Notes: a model not told the origin generated them from the letters alone. A DNA stretch of 64,000 nt from SCTM01 sp965279655 (GCA_965279655.1 OZ257255.1:2852001-2916000); one strand, 5' to 3'; shown: positions 42,574-50,196, counted from the first letter of the stretch. Made by a program: numbers and translations.

Positions 42574-43211
42574 AGGCGCCGCACATTGTGCTCATCCACG
42601 CCCTGAAGGAATCCCAGGTTCCCATCTGGGACGCCTTCGCGGCGCAATGGCCGGAAGCGCGCACAACCAATCTTCTCGACGACTCGCTTTCGGAAGATCT
42701 CGCCGAGGAAGGCGAGTTGACTGCGGAAATGATGGGCCGATTCCTGACGCTGGGCCGCTACGCCGCGCGCAACGGTGCTGACGCGATCCTGTTCACGTGC
42801 TCCGCCTTCGGCCTCGCCATCGCGGCCGTGAAACAGGACCTGAAGATTCCCGTGCTGACTCCCAACGAAGCGGCGTTCGAAGAAGCTGTCTCTTACGGGT
42901 CACATATCGGCTTGCTGGTCACGTTCCCGCCCTCGCTCGGGACATTGCAGGCGGAACTCGAATCCGCGCAGCCGGATGTGCGCGCCGATGCGCGGCTAGT
43001 GGACGGCGCACTGACCGCGCTTCAAGCCGGCGACGCCATCACGCATGACCGGCTGATCGGCGCCGCGGTGGCGGACATGAAGAACTGCGACGCCGTCGTC
43101 CTCGGCCAGTTCTCCATGGCCCGCGCGGCACGCGGCCACGCCGGCGCACCGCCCCTGCTCACCACGCCCGGCAGCGCGGTGACCAAGCTGCGCCGCCTTT
43201 TAGCCGCCTAG
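42570..43211 (+). CDS. Asp/Glu/hydantoin racemase-superfamily protein with one catalytic Cys
   Basis: The 213-residue protein has the two-domain fold pattern of aspartate, glutamate and hydantoin racemases. The first catalytic Cys is present in FTCSAFG (Cys77). The second, normally in LGCAGM or LGCTHY, is replaced: the segment reads VVLGQFSMA. With only one Cys it is unlikely to racemise by the two-base mechanism and may decarboxylate, isomerise or hydrolyse instead. It is the last gene of the RidA-reductase-hydrolase set and overlaps the hydrolase by ATGA. Its 3' end overlaps the convergent DUF3293 gene by 4 bp. Confidence 0.8.
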   Translation: MKAPHIVLIHALKESQVPIWDAFAAQWPEARTTNLLDDSLSEDLAEEGELTAEMMGRFLTLGRYAARNGADAILFTCSAFGLAIAAVKQDLKIPVLTPNEAAFEEAVSYGSHIGLLVTFPPSLGTLQAELESAQPDVRADARLVDGALTALQAGDAITHDRLIGAAVADMKNCDAVVLGQFSMARAARGHAGAPPLLTTPGSAVTKLRRLLAA

Positions 43212-43687
43212 CGCAACAGCAACAGTTTGGGCGCCTCGTCCGGCGCGATCCAGACGATCGCGTTCTGACGGAACGCCCGTCCCAGCGACATTGCCTCTTC
43301 GTCGGAAATTCCCAGCACCAGCAACCCCGGCTCCGGCGGCCATGCACCGGTGGGATCGATCGCGCGTGTCGGCAGGGTCGCGTACCCCACGGTGGCATTG
43401 AGCAGGTTTTCGTGGGCGGCGCGATTCTCCGCCTCGCACAACGACGCGCTTTCGGGATTGTAGGCCGTGACGATGGCGGCGCTTGTCACGTTCTCATCAC
43501 GCAGGCGCGAAGACACGGCGTCGTTCATCTCGCCGATCCGCAGCCGAATCGATTCGATTTCATAAATGGTCGCGCGATAGGCGGCGATGGTTGCGGCAGG
43601 GACCCGTGTCACACGAACTGTTCCCGACGATCCGGCGCGCAATAGGCGAACCTGAACAAACATATCAGCCTGGCGTTGGTTTGCCAT
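43208..43687 (-). CDS. DUF3293-like protein
   Basis: The 159-residue protein resembles DUF3293 by the pattern VTAYNPES near the middle, then AENRAAHENLL, a WPPEPGLLVLGIS segment and a terminal ALxxGRxFxQNAIVWI motif. No activity is known to me for this family. There is no signal peptide. The ATG at 43687 was chosen since upstream extensions run through the divergent promoter; a GTGGGGACTT palindrome half lies at the ribosome-binding position. It diverges from the secreted-protein gene at 43736. Confidence 0.75.
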   Translation of the reverse strand: MANQRQADMFVQVRLLRAGSSGTVRVTRVPAATIAAYRATIYEIESIRLRIGEMNDAVSSRLRDENVTSAAIVTAYNPESASLCEAENRAAHENLLNATVGYATLPTRAIDPTGAWPPEPGLLVLGISDEEAMSLGRAFRQNAIVWIAPDEAPKLLLLR

Positions 43688-43689
43688 TG

Positions 43690-43707
43690 AAGTCCCCACG
43701 GGGACTT
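43690..43707. promoter_or_regulatory. 18-bp palindrome between two divergent genes
   Basis: AAGTCCCC (43690-43697) and GGGGACTT (43700-43707) form a perfect inverted repeat with a 2-nt centre. It lies 2 bp from the DUF3293-like start codon, covering its likely ribosome-binding site, and 29 bp from the plus-strand gene. It could be a repressor site or an RNA hairpin that hides the binding site. Confidence 0.65.
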
Positions 43708-43735
43708 TCCGCCATGCATCAGCGAGGACCAAATC

Positions 43736-44275
43736 ATGAATAAGTTCGTTCTCACCGCCCTTGCTTGTACCGCACTCGGCGCGGGCACTGTATGGGCCCA
43801 GCAGAGCCCGGCACTTCCGGCCCAGCAGACTGCGCCCGCCTTGCCCAGCACCCAGACGACGCCGGACGCGGCCATCGACAGCAGCGCAAGCTACACCGCC
43901 CCGGCTAACAGCGTCGGCACGACCGCGCGCACGGAGCAAAAGGGCATGGACACGAGCGCCAGCGGCACCATTCGCAGCGGCGGCTCCGCGCCCACGCCCC
44001 AGCAATATGACCTGAACGACAAATCCGAGAACAAAGCCGGCAACGCAGCGATCAATACCAATAAGGGCGAATCGCGCACCGCTGCGGCCCCGGTCCCCGG
44101 TCGCAATAGCTTCACGGAAGGCGAAGCGCGCAATCGGATCGAGAAGTTCGGCTACGCGAACGTCTCCAACCTAACGAAGGATGCCAATGGCATCTGGCGC
44201 GGCACCGCAACGAAGAACGGCACGACCGGCGACGTTGCCCTCGACTATCAAGGCAACATCGTGATGGGCAAGTAA
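43736..44275 (+). CDS. Exported PepSY-like domain protein
   Basis: The 179-residue protein has a signal peptide (MNKFVLTALACTALGAGTVWA), a long Ala/Thr/Ser/Gln-rich low-complexity region (about 22-125) and a C-terminal segment FTEGEARNRIEKFGYANVSNL followed by GIWRGTA and GDVALDYQGNI, which resembles a PepSY-type small alpha/beta domain. Such modules are found in periplasmic proteins that inhibit or regulate proteases or bind the envelope. The exact role is unknown. The next gene, a general-stress-like membrane protein, follows 31 bp later and is probably in the same transcript. Confidence 0.75.
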   Translation: MNKFVLTALACTALGAGTVWAQQSPALPAQQTAPALPSTQTTPDAAIDSSASYTAPANSVGTTARTEQKGMDTSASGTIRSGGSAPTPQQYDLNDKSENKAGNAAINTNKGESRTAAAPVPGRNSFTEGEARNRIEKFGYANVSNLTKDANGIWRGTATKNGTTGDVALDYQGNIVMGK

Positions 44276-44306
44276 CGCATAAACCCTGGAAAAGAGGATT
44301 CACCCA

Positions 44307-44906
44307 ATGACTACCGTAACGGCGCTTTTCGACACTTACGAGGATGCCTCGCGCACCTTGCACGATTTGCAGGCCGCGGGCATCGCGTCCACTGACCTGA
44401 GCCTCATCTCGCACCGCGGCGACACGTCCCACGAGGTGATCGTCGACGGCGAAGATAAGACAGCCTCAGGCGCCGGTACGGGCGCGGGCATCGGCACCGT
44501 GCTGGGCGGCGGCGCCGGATTGCTCGCTGGCCTGGGCATCATGGCGATCCCCGGAATCGGTCCGGTCGTGGCAGCGGGCTGGCTTGTCGCCACTGCTGTC
44601 GGCGCGGTCGCCGGCGCGACCGCGGGCGGTCTGATCGGCGCACTGACGGGTGCCGGCGTCAGCGAAGAGCACGCCCACGTCTATGCCGAAGGCATTCGGC
44701 GCGGGGGCACGCTGCTGGTGGCCCGCACCGATCCGTCCAACGTGGCCCGCGTCCGCGGGATCATGTTGAGCGATCGGGCTGTGAACGTCGATGTTCGACG
44801 CGACGCTTACCGCGAGGAAGGCTGGGAGCGGTTCGACCATACGGCCGAACCGATCACGGCGAGCGACATCCGCCGGCGCACCGACGAACCGAGCGTGCGC
44901 CTATAG
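44307..44906 (+). CDS. General-stress-17M-like membrane protein
   Basis: The 199-residue protein starts with a ferredoxin-like segment (about 1-50, TALFDTYEDASRTLHDL and ISTDLS-type pattern), then a glycine/alanine-rich hydrophobic stretch (about 56-115) that could form a membrane hairpin or glycine-zipper, and a C-terminal soluble part with YAEGIRRGGTLLVARTD. This matches the layout of the YflT/GSP-17M family of stress-induced proteins. It follows the PepSY-like gene closely. The function is unknown, but stress induction is likely for the family. Confidence 0.78.
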   Translation: MTTVTALFDTYEDASRTLHDLQAAGIASTDLSLISHRGDTSHEVIVDGEDKTASGAGTGAGIGTVLGGGAGLLAGLGIMAIPGIGPVVAAGWLVATAVGAVAGATAGGLIGALTGAGVSEEHAHVYAEGIRRGGTLLVARTDPSNVARVRGIMLSDRAVNVDVRRDAYREEGWERFDHTAEPITASDIRRRTDEPSVRL

Positions 44907-45003
44907 GACATTGCGCGCGGCGGCGGTCACAATTCCTTCCGTCGGCCGCGCGCAACCTTCTCCGCCGCTGGCCATTCTCATGCCAAGCAGTTGCGGAGAT
45001 TCC

Positions 45004-45336
45004 ATGTCAGCTCTCGACAAGCGTGTCGGTCAAAACCTCCAGCGGTTGCGCCGTCGGATTGGCCTATCCACCGTGGCTGTCGCGACAGCCCTCAAAATCA
45101 ACCCCGCCGAACTGCGCCGCTTTGAGACTGGGGACAAGCGCGTCGGGCCGCGCCGCCTCTGGCAACTAAGCCAAATCCTCCACTGCCCGCTTGCAGCGTT
45201 CTTCGTGCGCGCACCGCGCGCTTACCCGTCGACAGCTTTGCCACCCATCGACGTCGCCGATCGCATGCGTGACCAAGTCGTCGCATTGGCGCGCGCTTAC
45301 TACGTTCTCGGCGATTGGAGCGCAGCGCGCTCCTAG
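45004..45336 (+). CDS. XRE-family helix-turn-helix protein
   Basis: The 110-residue protein has a lambda-repressor-type HTH at about 10-62 (NLQRLRRRIGLSTVAVATAL and INPAELRRFETGDKRV), then a short C-terminal segment without a recognisable ligand domain. It is likely a small DNA-binding regulator. The start MSALDK at 45004 was preferred because upstream readings have no conserved residues. No partner toxin is seen. Its 3' end overlaps the convergent small gene by 4 bp. Confidence 0.8.
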   Translation: MSALDKRVGQNLQRLRRRIGLSTVAVATALKINPAELRRFETGDKRVGPRRLWQLSQILHCPLAAFFVRAPRAYPSTALPPIDVADRMRDQVVALARAYYVLGDWSAARS

Positions 45337-45527
45337 CGGTCCTGCTGATAGCCTTGATTGCGGGTATTCTGGGCGATATTGCCCTGGTGGCCCTGTTCCT
45401 TAAGATTCCGATCCCGCGGGTCGTGGCCCGTGACTTTGGCGGTTTCCGCACGATCCTCGGCGCGCTTCATCACCTGCGGGCTGCGCTTCGCGCGGCTCGG
45501 GGGAACGGTCGAACGACGCTTGGTCAT
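45333..45527 (-). CDS. Small basic/acidic protein with a conserved-looking C-terminal tail
   Basis: The 64-residue protein starts MTKRRSTVPPSRAKR, has a charged middle and ends GHQGNIAQNTRNQGYQQDR. Short proteins with a similar G-x-QGN-xx-QNT-x-NQGxQQDR tail occur as conserved hypotheticals in alphaproteobacteria in my recollection; no function is known to me. AGGAGGAAG lies 6-9 bp before the ATG, an excellent ribosome-binding site, which makes this a real gene despite its size. It is probably soluble and disordered. Confidence 0.7.
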   Translation of the reverse strand: MTKRRSTVPPSRAKRSPQVMKRAEDRAETAKVTGHDPRDRNLKEQGHQGNIAQNTRNQGYQQDR

Positions 45528-45641
45528 GGCGCTTCCTCCTGCTTCTAGAGTCCAACCGGCCACGAGACCTTTCGTTCCCCCACTACCAGCGGACGATTAT
45601 CGGCGTTTGCATGCCAGCCTTCCGGGCGATATCGTTTTTCC

Positions 45642-46040
45642 ATGCAACGTGTCCGTCCCGCACTTGCTGCCATCGCGGCGCTCGTTGTCAGCGGCTGCGC
45701 GAGCATGCCGACGTGCGGCGCCGGCCTTCGCCCCGCGAGCCGGATCGATCTCTATTTCGGATTGAATATTCCGGGGGGAGGGTCGGTTAGCGCGCAGGAA
45801 TGGCGGCGGTTTTCTGACACGGTCCTCGCGGTCGCCTTCCCGGATGGTTTCACAGTTGCCGACGCCTTCGGCACCTGGCGTAGTCCCAAGACCAACGAAA
45901 TCGGGCACGAAGGCGCGCGCGTGGTCACAGCCATCTACGGAAGCCTGGCTGCGGCACAAAAGGTCGCCAGCGTTTATCGCGCGCAATTCCGACAGGAAAC
46001 AGTCGGCATCACACAGATGAATGTGTGCGCCGCGTTCTAA
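45642..46040 (+). CDS. DUF3574 family lipoprotein
   Basis: The 132-residue protein has a signal peptide ending in the lipobox VSGC (Cys19). The mature part fits DUF3574: LYFGLNIPGGG, EWRRFSDTV, FPDGFTVADAFGTWR, and a late VVTAIYG strand. The family is a small ferredoxin-like fold of unknown function in lipoproteins. The 3' end overlaps the convergent glutamine amidotransferase gene by 4 bp. Confidence 0.82.
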   Translation: MQRVRPALAAIAALVVSGCASMPTCGAGLRPASRIDLYFGLNIPGGGSVSAQEWRRFSDTVLAVAFPDGFTVADAFGTWRSPKTNEIGHEGARVVTAIYGSLAAAQKVASVYRAQFRQETVGITQMNVCAAF

Positions 46041-46852
46041 GCGGCGCGCTTGCGCTTGGCTTTCGGCTTCACCCCCGCCGCTTTGGCCGGGGCGCTCAAG
46101 TGGCCATCCCGGAACACGGCAAGCTCATGCTTCGGCAATTCCGCCCAGGGCTCATCCCGCGTTAGCGGCCGCGTCGCGACAATGGTCACCACATCCGTGT
46201 GATTGGTCTCCCGCGCGAAGTCGACGGTCAGGTCCTCGTCGATCAGGGTCGCGGCACCGAAAGGCGCGCGGCGGGTAAGGACGACGAGATTTGTGGCGCG
46301 GTGGACATAGAGCGCGCGGCTGTCGCTCATGAGCATGTTGAACACGCCCAATGGCGCAAGCTTCGCCACGAGCGCGCGGATCGCCGCATCCAGCTCAGCG
46401 GCAGGGGGCTGCTTCGGCCACCGGCCACGCAGTTGATCGAGAATCCAGCAGAACGCGTGTTCGCTGTCGGTCGTGCCCACCGGCAGATGGAATTTCAGCG
46501 GCCACTTTTTGATGCCGCGCAGCTGGCCGTTGTGGGCGAACGCCCAGTTGCGGCCCCAGAGTTCGCGTACAAACGGGTGCGTATTCTCCAGCATCACCCG
46601 GCCGCGATTGGCGCGGCGGATATGGGCGATGACGATGCGGCTCTTGATCGGATACCCCCGGATCATGCGGGCGATCTCCGAATCGCTGCTCGGGTGGGTA
46701 TCCTGGAAGGTGCGGCAGCCCTTGTCCTCGTAGAACGCCACGCCCCAACCGTCGCGATGGGGGCCGGTCTGGCCGCCACGGCGCATCAACCCGGCGAAAC
46801 TGAACCGGATGTCGGTCGGGACGTTGGCGCTCATGCCAAGCAGTTCGCACAT
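46037..46852 (-). CDS. Class II glutamine amidotransferase (YafJ-like)
   Basis: The 271-residue protein is an N-terminal-nucleophile amidotransferase. Cys2 (in MCELLGM) is the catalytic residue after removal of Met1. Other family features are HRDGWGVAFY, the substrate Arg in HIRRANRG, NTHPF, and FAHNGQL with the oxyanion Asn/Gly. A basic Lys/Arg-rich C-terminal tail is unusual. It has no synthetase domain, like YafJ and EgtC, so the acceptor of ammonia or the gamma-glutamyl substrate is unknown. The ATG at 46852 is required to give Cys at position 2; longer upstream starts would bury the nucleophile. Confidence 0.9.
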   Translation of the reverse strand: MCELLGMSANVPTDIRFSFAGLMRRGGQTGPHRDGWGVAFYEDKGCRTFQDTHPSSDSEIARMIRGYPIKSRIVIAHIRRANRGRVMLENTHPFVRELWGRNWAFAHNGQLRGIKKWPLKFHLPVGTTDSEHAFCWILDQLRGRWPKQPPAAELDAAIRALVAKLAPLGVFNMLMSDSRALYVHRATNLVVLTRRAPFGAATLIDEDLTVDFARETNHTDVVTIVATRPLTRDEPWAELPKHELAVFRDGHLSAPAKAAGVKPKAKRKRAA

Positions 46853-46910
46853 GGGCTCGGGTCTTCCTTTGCTGGCGCGGGATATAGGAGACTTCCTTTG
46901 CGGCGGACAC

Positions 46911-46996
46911 AAGGTAGCGCGCGCTTGCGGCCCAACGGGTATCCTGAAGAGAAGAATTTTCTGCCGTAGACCCGCGGGCGGGACCACAGCTACCTT
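46911..46996 (+). promoter_or_regulatory. Possible structured leader of the mtn operon
   Basis: AAGGTAGC (46911-46918) is perfectly complementary to GCTACCTT (46989-46996). Inside, CGGGT (46936-46940) can pair with ACCCG (46970-46974) and a smaller AGAA/TTCT helix follows. The closing helix ends 6 nt before the mtnB start codon, so folding could hide the ribosome-binding site. I cannot match it to a known riboswitch class. Confidence 0.4.
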
Positions 46997-47002
46997 TCGC
47001 CC

Positions 47003-47614
47003 ATGCTGCAGGACGCTCCCACCCAGAAAGCCGCGGAAGAACTGGTAGAGGTCGGCCGGCTGTTGTCCGCGCGCGGCTGGGTGCCAGCGACCGCCGGCAA
47101 CTTCTCCCGCCGCGTCGACCGGGAACGCATCGCCATCACCGCCTCTGGCCTCGACAAAGGCGAGTTGGCCGTGACGGATATCCGCGTCATCCCGCTGGCT
47201 GGTCCCGTTCCGGCGGATGTGTCGGCGGAGACGCCCCTGCACCTTTCCCTTTACCGGCGCGATCCGGAGATCGGTGCCGTGCTGCACACGCACTCCCTCG
47301 CCGCGACCGTGGTGGGCCGCGCCCATACCGGCGAACGGGGGATCGTGTTCCGCGACTATGAACTCCAGAAGGGCATGCGGGGGCGAACCACCCATGAGAT
47401 GCCGCTCCACCTGCCGCTATTTGCCAATTCGCAGGACATGACGGCATTGACCGCCGAGGTCGAAGGCCGCCTGAGCGCCGACGACCATGGTTATGTTCTC
47501 GCAGGCCACGGCCTCTATGCCTGGGGACGCGACATGGCGGAAGCACGGCGGCATCTCGAGGCGTTGGAATTCCTGCTCGCGTGTGAACTCGAACAGGGGC
47601 GCTACCGCCGATGA
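47003..47614 (+). CDS. mtnB: Methylthioribulose-1-phosphate dehydratase
   Basis: MtnB dehydrates 5-methylthioribulose 1-phosphate in methionine salvage. The 203-residue protein is of the class II aldolase type: zinc-binding His pair in LHTHSLAAT (about residues 94-96) and a later His in AGHGLYAWG near residue 168. The phosphate-binding region TAGNFSRR at 32-39 is typical. It starts a three-gene operon with mtnD and mtnC, overlapping mtnD by ATGA. The leader upstream has inverted repeats that may fold in RNA. Confidence 0.94.
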   Translation: MLQDAPTQKAAEELVEVGRLLSARGWVPATAGNFSRRVDRERIAITASGLDKGELAVTDIRVIPLAGPVPADVSAETPLHLSLYRRDPEIGAVLHTHSLAATVVGRAHTGERGIVFRDYELQKGMRGRTTHEMPLHLPLFANSQDMTALTAEVEGRLSADDHGYVLAGHGLYAWGRDMAEARRHLEALEFLLACELEQGRYRR

Positions 47615-48153
47615 GCAAGATTGCGGTCTGGCGGGAAGGCCATCCGGAGGCAACGGAGCGCGTCACCGAGGACGGCGCCGAAATCGCGGCAATCCTGAAG
47701 GCTATCGGCGTGACGTTCGAGCGGTGGCCGAACCGCGCGCTGCCCAGCGACGCCACACCGGACGCGGTGCTGGCCGCCTACACGGATGAGATCGGACGGC
47801 TTAGCCGCGACGGTGGGTACAAATCCGCCGATGTGATTCGCCTGGCCAAGGGCACGCCGAACACCGATGCCATGCGGCAGAAGTTCCTGGACGAACATGT
47901 TCATGCGGAGGACGAAGTGCGTTTTTTCGTCGAGGGCTCCGGCGCGTTCTACCTGCACGCCGGGGGCAAGGTGCATCAATGCATCTGTACCACCGGCGAC
48001 CTCATCCGCGTGCCGGCCAACACACGCCACTGGTTCGACATGGGGCCGACGCCGGCGTTCACCGCTATTCGCTTGTTCACCAACCCCGAGGGTTGGGTGG
48101 CGCAGTTCACAGGCGATACGATCGCCCGGCGCTTTCCGTTCTACGCCTCATGA
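47611..48153 (+). CDS. mtnD: Acireductone dioxygenase
   Basis: MtnD is the cupin metalloenzyme that oxidises acireductone to the keto acid of methionine and formate (iron form). The 180-residue protein has the metal ligands in EHVHAEDEVRFF (two His and a Glu near residues 91-97) and the fourth, His, in NTRHWFDMG. The length and motif spacing are normal. It overlaps mtnB before it and mtnC after it by 4 bp each, so the three enzymes should be made together. In methionine salvage it acts after MtnC. Confidence 0.95.
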   Translation: MSKIAVWREGHPEATERVTEDGAEIAAILKAIGVTFERWPNRALPSDATPDAVLAAYTDEIGRLSRDGGYKSADVIRLAKGTPNTDAMRQKFLDEHVHAEDEVRFFVEGSGAFYLHAGGKVHQCICTTGDLIRVPANTRHWFDMGPTPAFTAIRLFTNPEGWVAQFTGDTIARRFPFYAS

Positions 48154-48839
48154 TCGTCCGGGTGGCGAAGCCGCGCGTGGTGCTCACGGACATCGAAGGC
48201 ACCACCACGCCGATCAGTTTCGTAAAGGAAATCTTGTTTCCGTTCGCCCGCGCGCGGATCGCGGACTATATACGCGCGCGCCGTACTGATCCGGCGGTCG
48301 TGCAGATCATCGCGGACGCGAGCGAAGGCACGGGCGATGTGGAGCGGGCGATTTCTGCGCTGATTGCCTGGAGCGATACAGACACCAAGATTGGTCCCCT
48401 GAAAAGCCTGCAGGGCCTGATCTGGGAAGACGGCTACCGCGAAAACGTGCTGAAGGCGCCGGTGTTTGCGGACGCTGCCGCGGCCCTCCGCGCATGGCAT
48501 GCCGATAGCATCAGGCTGGCGGTCTATTCCTCCGGGTCCGTGCTGGCCCAGAAGCGTCTGTTCACATCGTCCGACCGGGGCAATCTGACCTCCCTGTTCA
48601 GCGGCTTCTTCGATACCGCCGTCGGTGCGAAACGCGAAGCCGCGGCCTACACCCGAATCGCTCAGGATCTCGGCGTCGCACCAGGCGAAATTCTTTTCCT
48701 GTCCGATGTGCCGGAAGAACTGGATGCCGCCAAAGCGGCCGGATTCGGCGCACTCCATCTGGTGCGGCCCAGCGAAGGATCGCAGGCCACGACACGCCAC
48801 GGGCACGTCGCATCGTTCGCGGAGATCGCCTGGGCGTAA
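48150..48839 (+). CDS. mtnC: Enolase-phosphatase (2,3-diketo-5-methylthiopentyl-1-phosphate)
   Basis: MtnC is the HAD-fold bifunctional enolase-phosphatase that makes acireductone. The 229-residue protein has motif I as LTDIEGTTTPISFV (nucleophile Asp near 14), the motif-II Ser in YSSGSV, a Lys in the central region and motif IV LSDVPEELDAAKAAGF. The start overlaps mtnD by ATGA. The set mtnB-mtnC-mtnD covers the middle and late steps; mtnA (isomerase) and the first enzyme (mtnP or mtnK) are not in this window. Confidence 0.95.
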   Translation: MIVRVAKPRVVLTDIEGTTTPISFVKEILFPFARARIADYIRARRTDPAVVQIIADASEGTGDVERAISALIAWSDTDTKIGPLKSLQGLIWEDGYRENVLKAPVFADAAAALRAWHADSIRLAVYSSGSVLAQKRLFTSSDRGNLTSLFSGFFDTAVGAKREAAAYTRIAQDLGVAPGEILFLSDVPEELDAAKAAGFGALHLVRPSEGSQATTRHGHVASFAEIAWA

Positions 48840-48841
48840 CC

Positions 48842-49321
48842 CTAATCGTGCCCGTGATGCTTATGCGCGCGCGGCGTGCGCGTGAGGAGGTGGACGAGGA
48901 ACGCCACCAGCCCAGCGAGACCGACGACCCAGTGTCCCCAGGACGTGAGTTCGCGCCAAAAATCACTGCCGATGTAGTAGAGCGCGAGGCCCGTCAGCGA
49001 CAGCCATGCGGTGACGCCGAAGAGTGTACCGCCGCTGCCGCGGCGGACCACGGCATTCCAGCTGCGTTTCACGTGCGCAGGCCACAGCACTCCGAACAGC
49101 CACATGGCGTAGAACGCAAACGCAGCGTGAGCGATCAGCACCCACTTCTCGGCTGGGCTTGAATTCTCGAAGCCGAACTGATCGGTCTGGCGAACGAAAT
49201 AGTGGAAGATCAGCCACACCGCGCCCGTCAGCCACACGCCGATGCTGATGAAATAGACGCTGTAGCGGCGGCGCTTGGTGAGATGGCCCACGCGGCCTTT
49301 GATGTCGACCGCCTTTGTCAC
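48842..49321 (-). CDS. Four-span membrane protein with intramembrane histidines
   Basis: The 159-residue protein has four predicted spans (about 20-43, 60-82, 98-120, 128-147). Histidines lie in or near them: IFHYF in the first, IAHAAF in the second, and GHWVVGLAGLVAFLVH in the last, which suggests b-type haem or quinone binding as in DUF4405 or cytochrome b561-like proteins; the C-terminus is His-rich. I cannot name the family with certainty. Its start codon overlaps the end of the apbE gene by 4 bp, so it is translated with that enzyme. Together with the FMN-binding protein at 50362 it may carry electrons across the membrane. Confidence 0.75.
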   Translation of the reverse strand: MTKAVDIKGRVGHLTKRRRYSVYFISIGVWLTGAVWLIFHYFVRQTDQFGFENSSPAEKWVLIAHAAFAFYAMWLFGVLWPAHVKRSWNAVVRRGSGGTLFGVTAWLSLTGLALYYIGSDFWRELTSWGHWVVGLAGLVAFLVHLLTRTPRAHKHHGHD

Positions 49322-50196
49322 GACTCAGCTCCTAGCGTGCGCCAACCGCGGCCGGCGTTCAGATAAGCAACCGCGCCGAACTGACGCAACACCGCATCGC
49401 TGCGCGCGCCGAGCGCCAGCACAACTTTCGTCAGCGCATCCGCATCGAGGCAATTGGGTGCGATCACGGAGACGAAACTCCGTGTGCCCATGGCGCGACC
49501 ATGCTGCGTGTCCACATGCGGGCCAACGAACTTCTTCCCCTGCTTCTTGCGGCTCTCTCGGCCGCTGCTGCTGGCAATGCTGCCATTCTCGATCTCCACC
49601 ACCGGCACCATGCCATCTGTCGGCGCCACCCGCAGCAACACGCGTTCCGCGCGGGGACCGACGATCCTGAGGTCTCCGCCCGCATTGACGCAACACTGGA
49701 CTTTAGGGTTGAGCGCCATCCGGGCAATGGCGCGGTCGACCGCATATCCCTTCGCGATCCCACCCAGGTCAATCCACAGCGGCCGATGAAACCTGACTTT
49801 GTCCGGCAGGATCAATTCAATATCGCGCCAGCTGGCACGCGGCGCAGGCTTCGGCGCACCGACCGGCGCAGGCAGGAACCCCCACGACACGAGCCGCCCG
49901 CCGATGGTTGGATCGAAGACACCGTCCGAGGCCGCCGCCATCTCAACGGCGCGGCGCAGGACCGCAAACGTATCCGAATGTATCCGGACCGCGCGCGTCG
50001 CGGCGGTGCGGTTGAGCCGGCTCACGTCGCTTTTCGCTTCATGGAAACTCATCAACGCATGGATATGGGCCACTTCCGCGAAGCCCGCGTCGATCGCCTG
50101 ATTGGCGCGCTTCTCCGGCAAGCCCTCGACCCGAATCGAGACCAATGTCCCCAAAATCGGACGGGCGCGTTCGACCGGTATATGAGTGGCAGACAT
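49318..50196 (-). CDS. apbE: FAD:protein FMN transferase (ApbE)
   Basis: ApbE attaches FMN through a phosphoester to Ser/Thr in target proteins. The 292-residue protein has the FAD-site patterns DLGGIAKGYAVDRA and NAGGDLRIVG, and the Mg-binding region DADALTKVVLALG near the C-terminus. No signal peptide or lipobox is seen at the chosen ATG (50196) or in the 21-residue upstream extension, which is unusual because most Gram-negative ApbE proteins are periplasmic lipoproteins. The target is probably the FMN-binding protein encoded divergently at 50362. Confidence 0.9.
   Translation of the reverse strand: MSATHIPVERARPILGTLVSIRVEGLPEKRANQAIDAGFAEVAHIHALMSFHEAKSDVSRLNRTAATRAVRIHSDTFAVLRRAVEMAAASDGVFDPTIGGRLVSWGFLPAPVGAPKPAPRASWRDIELILPDKVRFHRPLWIDLGGIAKGYAVDRAIARMALNPKVQCCVNAGGDLRIVGPRAERVLLRVAPTDGMVPVVEIENGSIASSSGRESRKKQGKKFVGPHVDTQHGRAMGTRSFVSVIAPNCLDADALTKVVLALGARSDAVLRQFGAVAYLNAGRGWRTLGAES

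Noticed and set aside
42570..43211. Glutamate racemase (murI)
   Set aside because: The protein lacks the second Cys and the murI motif GCTHYP; it lies in a catabolic operon.
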